Below are positions 8,041-14,640 of a DNA stretch of 64,000 bases, piece after piece. Made by a program: the position numbers and the translations under genes. Below the pieces are notes generated by a model, which saw nothing but the letters and a program-made list of their open reading frames with translations, ran no database searches and had not been told where the DNA came from. How positions within the stretch are numbered: the stretch's first letter is position 1; every line of letters begins with the position of its first letter. Source of the stretch: Kordia zhangzhouensis (GTDB lineage Bacteria > Bacteroidota > Bacteroidia > Flavobacteriales > Flavobacteriaceae); the NCBI RefSeq assembly GCF_001005305.1, contig NZ_LBMH01000001.1, positions 1 through 64,000 of the forward strand, given 5' to 3'.

Positions 8041-8970
8041 TTATTCCTGTATATTTTTTAAATTTTCAATGACCTGCGTACTTACCCAAAAAATATCTAC
8101 GTTCTCATAATTCTTTGATCCCATATTTCTAGAAAAGAACAGATATTTACCGTCTGGCGTTATAGCTGCTGATGCTTCCCATGCTTCCGTATTTATTTTA
8201 TCCCCTAAGTTTATTGCTTCTCCCCAAGATCCGTTTTCCTGTTTAAAGCTAATGTAAAGATCCGAACTTCCATATCCTTCTTCTTTTACAGCATCCCAAA
8301 TCAAGTACGATTCGTCTGGAGCAATAAAAGGATGATTAAAATTTTTAATTCCTGTATTGATAGTTTTTCCTAATTCTTGAGGTTTTTCATGCCCTTCATT
8401 AATTAATCTTGAGTATCGTAAAGGAAAATCTGGAATGTCCTCTACATATGTATCAAAATAATACGTGCCGTTGGCGGAAGATGAGAGTCGCATGATAGGT
8501 ATTTCATCAAATGGAGGTCCTAACTCTTTAACTTCTGACCATCCGTTTTCTGTACGCTCCATATACCTTTTCCCTAAATGCATTTTCATACCATCAGGAG
8601 AAATTACTGGTTGACCTATCCAATCTGATACAACTGATTCTATCCATTTGCCATTTTTATTTTTTAAAACAACCAATACTGCTTCTTTAAACTTACCTCC
8701 ATCTCTAATGAAATAAAACTCTTTTAAATTTGGTGTAAAAATACCACCGTACTCATAATTTTGGGTAGAAACAATATCGGGTGCAAAAGCTTTGGGTATG
8801 AGATTGGGTGGGTTTTCTCCGAGATATATACTCTGATTTGTCACTAATTCAATTGTATTTGTGTTATGTGTTTTTGAATTACAAGCATTGAAAAACACAA
8901 TTGACACTATTCCTAAAAGGACAACACTACCCCTAACCATAAGAGATATTACTTTATTACTTTGTTTCAT
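8041..8970 (-). CDS. PD40/WD40-like beta-propeller lipoprotein
   Basis: A 309-residue lipoprotein. The signal segment around VVLLGIVSIVFFNAC ends in a lipobox with Cys30; Met12 is an alternative start. The body has PD40-type blades with the characteristic Pro-Asp/Glu-Gly: VISPDGMKMHLG, FIAPDESYLIW and AITPDGKYLFFSRN. Such propellers act as periplasmic or outer-membrane binding modules. It lies upstream of the serine hydrolase gene in the same direction. No enzymatic residues are seen. Confidence 0.8.
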   Translation of the reverse strand: MKQSNKVISLMVRGSVVLLGIVSIVFFNACNSKTHNTNTIELVTNQSIYLGENPPNLIPKAFAPDIVSTQNYEYGGIFTPNLKEFYFIRDGGKFKEAVLVVLKNKNGKWIESVVSDWIGQPVISPDGMKMHLGKRYMERTENGWSEVKELGPPFDEIPIMRLSSSANGTYYFDTYVEDIPDFPLRYSRLINEGHEKPQELGKTINTGIKNFNHPFIAPDESYLIWDAVKEEGYGSSDLYISFKQENGSWGEAINLGDKINTEAWEASAAITPDGKYLFFSRNMGSKNYENVDIFWVSTQVIENLKNIQE

Positions 8971-9385
8971 ATTGATTTACAACTTTTAATTTAGAACATG
9001 AACTTTCGATGTTTCTTCTCTAGCACAAAAAATTTCATTTCTATTTATAAAGGATAACGCAAATATATAGCAGCTTACTATGTATCATTTATTTTAAAAG
9101 AATCTTTATTTATCTAAAAAGAAAACCTGATAACATATTAGTAAGAAAACTACATGCGCGATAAAAGATTCGTTTCAAGAGAAATTTTAATTCGCTGAAT
9201 TCCTAATGCCTTCAATAAAGCCTTTGAAATTAATACAATTTCATGCCACCCGAAGTTAAAAGTATAAAAACTTACTGAAGACTTTGACTTTGAATGAAAA
9301 TAGTGTAGCTTTAAAATAACTAAATTTATAATAGAAAAAAAGGTTTAGTTATACAAGAAATAACAGGAATTCCTGTTATACATAC
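8971..9385. other. 415-bp gap before the cassette-like array
   Basis: No intact gene. On the minus strand a stop-to-stop reading frame from about 9343 to 9150 runs open for some 60 codons without an ATG and ends FNFGWHEIVLISKALLKA, then LGIQRIKISLETNLLSRM. It looks protein-like and could be the tail of a lost gene, but I do not recognise it. The right edge holds the palindrome that opens the array. Confidence 0.3.
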
Positions 9386-9395
9386 GTTGCCATTA
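9361..9395 (+). repeat. array element 0 (left edge of cassette-like array)
   Basis: A perfect 18-bp palindrome, TAACAGGAATTCCTGTTA (9361-9378), is followed by TATACATAC and the cassette start GTTGCCATTA (9386-9395). The TTATAC-n-CGTT arrangement resembles the right arms of the later elements. No matching left arm with AACAAYG is seen, so this is probably a half element or the array's entry point. Confidence 0.5.
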
Positions 9396-9401
9396 ATTTG
9401 A

Positions 9402-9692
9402 ATGAACAGAGAACAAATCAAAAAAGAGTTTCAAGAAAATTTCAGAGAATTAAGAAAAATACTTAACTCTTGGGAATTAATTCCTGGAGCACCAAAAGAC
9501 GAATTTGATGGACTAAATCATCAAATTTTGAGCAATTTATACAAAGGTGCTGACTTGGAAAAGATAACTCGTGTTCTGGAAAGTGAGTTATCTGTAACCT
9601 ACGGACTTTATCGCGATGAGTTTGGAGCTGATGAAATGGCTTCTGAAATAATCGAATGGTGGAACTTAAAACTTGCTGAAAGAATTCAATGA
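9402..9692 (+). CDS. DUF1871-like protein
   Basis: A 96-residue soluble, acidic, helical protein. The pattern NSWELIPGAPKDEFDGLNHQ followed by LEKITRVLESELSVTYGL resembles the DUF1871 family of small proteins of unknown function. The start codon is only 6 nt after the cassette start sequence ending at 9395, leaving almost no leader, as is common for integron cassettes. Its stop overlaps the next start codon in an ATGA, so the two are coupled. Possible roles, such as partner or immunity protein, are speculation. Confidence 0.6.
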   Translation: MNREQIKKEFQENFRELRKILNSWELIPGAPKDEFDGLNHQILSNLYKGADLEKITRVLESELSVTYGLYRDEFGADEMASEIIEWWNLKLAERIQ

Positions 9693-10015
9693 TTTCGGGC
9701 ACAATCGACATAAAGGCTAAACTAACTCTGTATCCGACTGAACAAGGTGGACGGAAAACAGGAATCAAAACTAATTACAGACCGAATCACGTTTTTGAAT
9801 ACAAAGAAAACTCGTCTGATTTTGTGACAACTTATATTGGACAAGTTGAGTTTGAAAAGGAATTGATTTTACCAAGTGAAACAGAGAATGTAAAAGTCCG
9901 ATTTCTAAAACACCAGAATATTGCAGATTTGATTGAAAAGGGAAGAATTTGGTGGATTCACGAAGGACCGAATAAAATCGGAGAAGCGGAAATAATTGAA
10001 ATATTAACTGAGTAA
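9689..10015 (+). CDS. stand-alone EF-Tu C-terminal-domain-like protein
   Basis: A 108-residue protein resembling domain III of elongation factor Tu: KAKLTLYPTEQGGRKTGI with TNYRPNHVF parallels the RKTPI and YRPQF segments, and the end GPNKIGEAEIIEIL parallels GRTVGAGVVTKI. The GTPase domain is absent. Similar stand-alone domains exist in bacteria, with unproven function. It is translationally coupled to the DUF1871-like gene by ATGA overlap. The array element begins 5 nt after its stop. Confidence 0.65.
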   Translation: MISGTIDIKAKLTLYPTEQGGRKTGIKTNYRPNHVFEYKENSSDFVTTYIGQVEFEKELILPSETENVKVRFLKHQNIADLIEKGRIWWIHEGPNKIGEAEIIEILTE

Positions 10016-10019
10016 AAAC

Positions 10020-10156
10020 TAATGGCAACAATGGCTATAAGTAATTGCTTGTTCTGGCCTACTTCTGAAAATCCTTGCGAATTTTCAGTTTGGTGTGTAC
10101 TTGCTAAGTTTAACGCAAAACCATGCAACTACTCATAGCCGAGACCGTTGTAAAAC
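10020..10156 (+). repeat. array element 1 (137 nt, attC-like)
   Basis: It starts TAATGGCAAC, the reverse complement of the start of its own cassette (9386-9395). The outer arms GGCTATAAGTAATTGC and GCAACTACTCATAGCC pair imperfectly. An inner hairpin CTGAAAATCC...AATTTTCAG lies near 10066. It ends ACCGTTG with the next cassette start GTTGTAAAAC at 10147-10156. Confidence 0.65.
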
Positions 10157-10165
10157 ATTTAAGAA

Positions 10166-10555
10166 ATGAAAATAGGATACAAAAAGAAACACCTAAATGT
10201 GAATTTAATTTTAGGACTCGTTTGGTTAATTTGGTTCTTTGTCGGAGTTTTTGAAAAAGAAGAACCGAATTGGACTGACTATGGATGGATTGTCATTTCG
10301 ATAATGTATTTAGGACTTTACTTCTACCAAAAAAAATACAAATATTTGACCATTGAAAACGGAATTATAAATGTTAACGGACCATTCGGAAAAAAAATAA
10401 ATCTGACTGAAATAAAACGGATTAAAAAGTTTGCGGGAGATTATATCCTAAAAACGGACAAAAACGAATTGACAATCAACACGCAAATAATTGAACCGAA
10501 ATCACTCACTGAATTAAATGCGGAATTGGAAAAACTAAACGTGGAATGGAATTAA
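10166..10555 (+). CDS. small membrane protein with bacterial PH-like domain
   Basis: A 129-residue protein with two predicted membrane helices (about 12-29, LILGLVWLIWFFVGVF, and 39-57, WIVISIMYLGLYFY). A cytosolic C-terminal segment YLTIENGIINVNGPFGKKINLTEIKRI resembles bacterial PH-like (DUF304-type) domains. The start codon lies 9 nt after the cassette start. It is the sole gene of its cassette. No specific function is recognised. Confidence 0.6.
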   Translation: MKIGYKKKHLNVNLILGLVWLIWFFVGVFEKEEPNWTDYGWIVISIMYLGLYFYQKKYKYLTIENGIINVNGPFGKKINLTEIKRIKKFAGDYILKTDKNELTINTQIIEPKSLTELNAELEKLNVEWN

Positions 10556-10561
10556 AAAAGC

Positions 10562-10661
10562 GTTTTACAACACCGACTATAGTCCATTGCTTCTGACTTT
10601 CCTTTCGGAAAATCCTAGCGGATTTTCATGCAACGAAATCATAGCCAAACCGTTGTGTAGC
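10562..10661 (+). repeat. array element 2 (100 nt, attC-like)
   Basis: It starts GTTTTACAAC, an exact reverse complement of the cassette start at 10147. Arms CGACTATAGTCCATTGC and GCAACGAAATCATAGCC pair imperfectly; an inner hairpin GAAAATCCTAGCGGATTTTC lies at about 10609. It ends ACCGTTG, with cassette start GTTGTGTAGC at 10652-10661. Confidence 0.65.
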
Positions 10662-10670
10662 ATTAAGAAA

Positions 10671-11204
10671 ATGAAATACATATTAACAATATCATTAACT
10701 CTATTAATTTGGAATTTGAAGGCTCAAACCATTGAATTCAAACTATACCATTGTGAATCGACTTCTCTAGTGCGGATAAAAAAAGACTCACTTCATTTTG
10801 AGAACTTATTACTTAAACCAGTTAAGGAAGACACTTTAATAAGTAAAAATGACTTGGATAGTTTGAATTTATTATTTCAAGATATTCTGAAGAAAAAAGG
10901 AGACGAAGTTTGGTTAAATCACTGCGTTGATGACGGAACAAATCTGAAATTTATTATTACCCGAAATGGAATTTCAAAAAAAGTTTTTGTAGGTAATTAT
11001 TTTGACCATAGACTTAATAAAATCGCTCTTATAATAAATAAATACTTGAAAAAAGTTAATGCTGAATTTATAACAACAATTCCATACGGAACCACAAATG
11101 AATCCATAATTGAAAAGGAAGTTGGAAGCCAAAATAACTGTGAAGAAGCACCCGAATCCTATAAAAAATCAATGTTGAATGAATGGTGTGAACCTTATAA
11201 ATAA
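10671..11204 (+). CDS. exported hypothetical protein
   Basis: A 177-residue protein with signal peptide MKYILTISLTLLIWNLKA, cleaved before QTIEF. ATG 10671 is chosen because the upstream in-frame ATG at 10587 lies inside the palindromic element and would bury the signal peptide. The mature region is polar with Cys in LYHCEST, LNHCVDDG, NNCEEA and NEWCEP, allowing periplasmic disulfides. No family is recognised. It is the only gene of its cassette, and the next element starts 4 nt after its stop. Confidence 0.6.
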   Translation: MKYILTISLTLLIWNLKAQTIEFKLYHCESTSLVRIKKDSLHFENLLLKPVKEDTLISKNDLDSLNLLFQDILKKKGDEVWLNHCVDDGTNLKFIITRNGISKKVFVGNYFDHRLNKIALIINKYLKKVNAEFITTIPYGTTNESIIEKEVGSQNNCEEAPESYKKSMLNEWCEPYK

Positions 11205-11208
11205 AAAC

Positions 11209-11345
11209 GCTACACAACAATGTATAACCGCAATTACGGCGGATTCGACTACGTCCGAATCCACCCGGAATTGCTAACGTCTGTGCCAAACCGAAAATTA
11301 ACGCATATTAACCCGTAACTGACGGTTATACTAGACCGTTGTACA
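11209..11345 (+). repeat. array element 3 (137 nt, attC-like)
   Basis: It starts GCTACACAAC, an exact reverse complement of the cassette start at 10652. The left arm is AACAATGTATAACCG and the right arm CGGTTATACTAGACCGTTG. The interior has a GGATTCG/CGAATCC hairpin. The next cassette start is GTTGTACAC at 11337-11345. Its segment 11223-11281 is nearly identical to 11913-11971 in element 4. Confidence 0.65.
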
Positions 11346-11353
11346 CAACCTGA

Positions 11354-11917
11354 ATGAAACACTGTCAATTAATATCGTCAACAACTTTTTCATCTCAAAC
11401 AGATATTGAAAAAACTCTAGTGGAACTATATGATTTAACTCTAGTTTCAATAAGAGAATTATTTACAAATAAGTTGAGGAATGAATCTGAATCTGAATTA
11501 GCTATTGATATTAAAAAACATTTAGATAACGGAAAATTAGTTCCAACCGAATTGATTACTAAATTAATCGAAGAAAAAATAAAAGGATTAACAAGTGATA
11601 TTTTAATCTCTGGTTACCCTAGAACAAAAGAACAGTTTGTAGCCTTAAACAAATTGCTTCAAGAAAATAAAATTGAAATAAATAAACTATGGCTTTTTGA
11701 GTTACAGAATGTTGATAAATTAATTTCGGAACGAATACATCAAGACGCCTCTGAGCAAATAATTGAAAAGTTTAAACAAACTATAAATCAAAACAAAGAA
11801 TTGGAAAAATTAATTAATAACCCAAAAATTATTTCAAAAATTGGTTTTGATTATCCAGTGAACTGGACGAGTGAACAAATGACAAATAAAATAAAGGCAG
11901 TGTACAACAAAATATAA
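11354..11917 (+). CDS. adenylate-kinase-like protein lacking the P-loop
   Basis: A 187-residue protein whose middle resembles adenylate kinase: IKKHLDNGKLVPTELITKLI (compare GxLVPDELVIxLV) and ILISGYPRTKEQFVALNKLL (compare FLLDGFPRTxxQAxxL). The N-terminus reads MKHCQLISSTTFSSQTDIEK where GxPGxGKGT would be expected, so the ATP-binding P-loop is missing and kinase activity is doubtful. The C-terminus is helical. The last codons (AVYNKI-stop) lie inside array element 4, so the palindrome encodes the protein's end. The start codon is 8 nt after the cassette start. Confidence 0.6.
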   Translation: MKHCQLISSTTFSSQTDIEKTLVELYDLTLVSIRELFTNKLRNESESELAIDIKKHLDNGKLVPTELITKLIEEKIKGLTSDILISGYPRTKEQFVALNKLLQENKIEINKLWLFELQNVDKLISERIHQDASEQIIEKFKQTINQNKELEKLINNPKIISKIGFDYPVNWTSEQMTNKIKAVYNKI

Positions 11918-11971
11918 CCGCAATTACGGCGGATTCGACTACGTCCGAATCCACTCGGAATTGCTAACGTC
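11900..11971 (+). repeat. array element 4 (truncated attC-like)
   Basis: It starts GTGTACAAC, an exact reverse complement of the cassette start at 11337. Positions 11913-11971 repeat 11223-11281 of element 3 with one mismatch in 59 nt. After this the similarity fades and no TATAC-n-ACCGTT right arm follows, so the right half has been lost. Confidence 0.6.
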
Positions 11972-11999
11972 AGTGCAAAATTTAAAACCGAAATCAAAA

Positions 12000-13259
12000 A
12001 TGAAATATGTTGTCAAATTTACATTACTATTTACAATACTATTTTTCTTGAACTGTTCAACAGAAAAGGAACAAAGTCTATTGTTAAGTGGAAAAGTAAT
12101 CGGAACTAAAACAAAATCTATTCTTTTAGTAAAACCAAATCAAGATATGAGGTTTGACTCATTGATTGAAATTCCAGTTGAAAATGGGGAATTTTATTTT
12201 GAATCTAAACTAAAAAATCCTGAAGCAGTTAATCTTTTTCTTGGAGAAGCCAAAGAAAATGGAGGAGGACGTTTTATGCCTCTGTTTTTAGAAAACGAAA
12301 AAATTGATTTAACCATTTACTCTGAAGAAGAATTTGACAAAAACGTTACTAAAGGTGGAAACCTAAACGCTGAATACACAAAATTTAAACAAAATTTTGA
12401 GAATGAATTTAACAATAGAATAAAACCGCTTCAAGACAGCATTAGTGCACTTATTAAGAGTAATGAATATAACAGTGATAAAGCAAAACTAATTTACGCG
12501 GAATTAAGAGAAGCCAAAAATCAAGATGAGAAAGTAGTCATTTACAAAAAGCTTGATGATTTAGAAAAATCAGAAGAAAATTTAAGTCCTAAAGCCAAAG
12601 AGTTAGACAATAAAATAAAACCTATTTACAAGCAACAAAAGCTGTTTCAGCAAAATTACATTGAAAACAATCCTAATCTTGTATCTTATTCCTTTTTTTT
12701 AAACAACTTAATTTTTAATAAAGAAAATCTTGATGTCAATTCTGCTAAAAAAAATCACAAAATACTGTCAGACGCCAACCCAAACCATCCATATAATGAA
12801 CTTGCTTCAAACTTAATTAATGCAATTGAAAATATAAAAATTGGCAAAAAATACACTGACTTTTCCGCACCTGATTTAAATGGAAATGAAATTAAACTTT
12901 CTGAAAAAATTAATGGAAAAGTAGCATTATTAGATTTATGGGCTACTTGGTGCGGTCCTTGCATAGCCAAAAGTCGAACAATGGTTCCTCTCTACAACGA
13001 ATATAAAGACAAAGGATTTACAATTATTGGGGTTGCTGGAGAATTTAAAAATACAGATAGACTTGTAAAATTCCTTGAAAAGGAAAAATGGGAATGGATT
13101 AACCTAGTTGAATTGGACAGACAAAACAATATTTGGCAGAAATATGGAGTCGATGGTAGTGGTGGCGGAATATTCTTAATTGACGAAAATGGAATAATAT
13201 TAGCTAAAGACCCGACCGCTGAAGAAGTTAGAATGGAATTAGAAACTCGATTAAATTAA
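12000..13259 (+). CDS. DUF4369/TlpA-like thioredoxin-fold lipoprotein
   Basis: A 419-residue lipoprotein with signal segment VVKFTLLFTILFFLNC. ATG 12000 is taken as the start; an upstream TTG at 11961 lies in the repeat element. An N-terminal DUF4369-like beta domain (LSGKVIGTKTKSILLVKPN) is followed by a charged helical linker and a C-terminal AhpC/TSA-TlpA domain with WATWCGPC (Cys318 and Cys321), a thiol-disulfide oxidoreductase site. It probably acts in the periplasm on protein thiols. The start of its cassette is not recognisable because element 4 is truncated; its end GTTGGGTAAC is at 13266. Confidence 0.85.
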   Translation: MKYVVKFTLLFTILFFLNCSTEKEQSLLLSGKVIGTKTKSILLVKPNQDMRFDSLIEIPVENGEFYFESKLKNPEAVNLFLGEAKENGGGRFMPLFLENEKIDLTIYSEEEFDKNVTKGGNLNAEYTKFKQNFENEFNNRIKPLQDSISALIKSNEYNSDKAKLIYAELREAKNQDEKVVIYKKLDDLEKSEENLSPKAKELDNKIKPIYKQQKLFQQNYIENNPNLVSYSFFLNNLIFNKENLDVNSAKKNHKILSDANPNHPYNELASNLINAIENIKIGKKYTDFSAPDLNGNEIKLSEKINGKVALLDLWATWCGPCIAKSRTMVPLYNEYKDKGFTIIGVAGEFKNTDRLVKFLEKEKWEWINLVELDRQNNIWQKYGVDGSGGGIFLIDENGIILAKDPTAEEVRMELETRLN

Positions 13260-13265
13260 AAAAAC

Positions 13266-13304
13266 GTTGGGTAACAATGTATAACCGCAATAACGTTACA
13301 CCAC
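13266..13304 (+). repeat. array element 5 (39-nt minimal element)
   Basis: Left edge GTTGGGTAAC is followed by AATGTATAACCGCAATAAC and directly by the next cassette start GTTACACCAC (13295-13304). The second palindrome arm of the other elements is absent. It is either a deletion derivative or a minimal site. Confidence 0.5.
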
Positions 13305-13379
13305 ATAAAAAAACAACCGTTATTTTTTCAAAACTGTAACAATTTCGAATCTATTAGGTCTAAATAACAAACAGAACTG

Positions 13380-14468
13380 ATGAAATTAATTTTACAACTA
13401 CTTCTAATCACTTGTTTGATAGGAAAATCTTACGCTCAAGAAAATAACAAAAATATTTTTAAGAAAACTGATGCCTATCTAGAAAGCACCATAGATAGCC
13501 TAAAGATTATTGGATTAAACTACGCAATTCTCGTTGACAATAAAGTAGTACACAAAAAATCATACGGTTTAGCACACGCACAACTTAAAGTACCTATGAC
13601 TATAGACATGTCTTTCCCTGTTGCTTCATTATCCAAATTATTCAGTTCAGTTGCTCTTCATAAATTATTAAGTATTCATAAACGAAGTGTAAGTGAAACC
13701 GTAGAAGATTTTCTTCCAAACAGAAATGACTTCCCTGAAACTTGGAGAAAATTAACTCTCAAACAATTACTATCTCATACTTCTGGTGTTCCAGACCAAA
13801 TTGATTATCAAATTTTTTTAGCTCCAGATAGTGAAAAATTTGTTATTGATACTTTAAAAGATAAACCTTTTAGTTCTAGTCCAGGAACCGAATCAAAATA
13901 TAACGCAACAGGATTTCTTCTAATTCGTGCTATAATTGAAAAATTGGCAAATCAAGATTTTGAATCATATATGCAAACTGAATATTTTGACAAGTTCAAT
14001 CTAAGTTCGGCTAAATATGGTGGGTTTAAAAAAATTATACAAAATAGAGTTACTTGCTATCAAAATAGGGATGGGAATTTAGAAATGTTTCCTCTAAATT
14101 ATTCGCCTCCTATGTATGCTGGTGCTGGTTTAAACATCTCATTAAATGATTTAATAAAATGGTTTCAAGCCATTCAAGATGAAAAAATCTTAACAAAAGA
14201 GCAACTAAATGAAATTTGGACACCTGTAAAGTTAAACAGTGGAAAAGATGGTTACTTTGGTTTAGGTTGGGAATCATATAAACTTCAAGGTGGTTATAGA
14301 ATGGTTGGACACGGAGGTGCTGGAATTTCCTCTTTCAGGTATTATTGGAATGAACAAACCAATCAAAATGTTACAGTGATTTTGTTAACTAATGGTGCTT
14401 TAAACTGGACGATTAGACCAAATCAAATAAACTCACAAATTGCAACTATGATATTAGAAGGTAAGTAA
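13380..14468 (+). CDS. beta-lactamase-fold serine hydrolase
   Basis: A 362-residue exported protein (signal peptide MKLILQLLLITCLIGKSYA). It has SxxK as S83-L-S-K86, LLSHTSGVPD at 131-139 typical of the family, and HGGAG near 313. The expected YxN motif reads Y174-N-A in SKYNATGF, so the Asn seems replaced by Ala, which may weaken or alter catalysis. It is most like penicillin-binding/esterase relatives of class C beta-lactamases, not a known resistance enzyme. It is the sole gene of its cassette, with a 75-nt leader that could hold a promoter. Confidence 0.82.
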   Translation: MKLILQLLLITCLIGKSYAQENNKNIFKKTDAYLESTIDSLKIIGLNYAILVDNKVVHKKSYGLAHAQLKVPMTIDMSFPVASLSKLFSSVALHKLLSIHKRSVSETVEDFLPNRNDFPETWRKLTLKQLLSHTSGVPDQIDYQIFLAPDSEKFVIDTLKDKPFSSSPGTESKYNATGFLLIRAIIEKLANQDFESYMQTEYFDKFNLSSAKYGGFKKIIQNRVTCYQNRDGNLEMFPLNYSPPMYAGAGLNISLNDLIKWFQAIQDEKILTKEQLNEIWTPVKLNSGKDGYFGLGWESYKLQGGYRMVGHGGAGISSFRYYWNEQTNQNVTVILLTNGALNWTIRPNQINSQIATMILEGK

Positions 14469-14473
14469 ATTAC

Positions 14474-14610
14474 GTTGTGTAACAACGTGTATAACTCATT
14501 GTGGTTGAATTTCCAAGAAGAAATTCAACCACAATGAGTTATCTTTAGGTATAGTCGAAAAATCTTGCCGATTTTCTTGCAAAAAGCTATACACAAAACC
14601 GTTAGCTAAC
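14474..14610 (+). repeat. array element 6 (137 nt, with 23-bp hairpin)
   Basis: It starts GTTGTGTAAC, matching the reverse complement of the cassette start at 13295 at 9 of 10. Arms GTGTATA and TATACAC pair. Inside is a perfect 23-bp hairpin (14491-14513 with 14520-14542, 6-nt loop), then an AAAATCTTGCCGATTTTC inner hairpin like those in elements 1 and 2. It ends ACCGTTAG, with cassette start GTTAGCTAAC at 14601-14610. Confidence 0.65.
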
Positions 14611-14640
14611 ATTAAAAAGAACAATTAATATATGAATCAT

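Noticed and set aside
10587-10670. N-terminal extension of the exported protein from ATG 10587
   Set aside because: The extension lies within array element 2 and would place the signal peptide internally; ATG 10671 gives a standard signal peptide.
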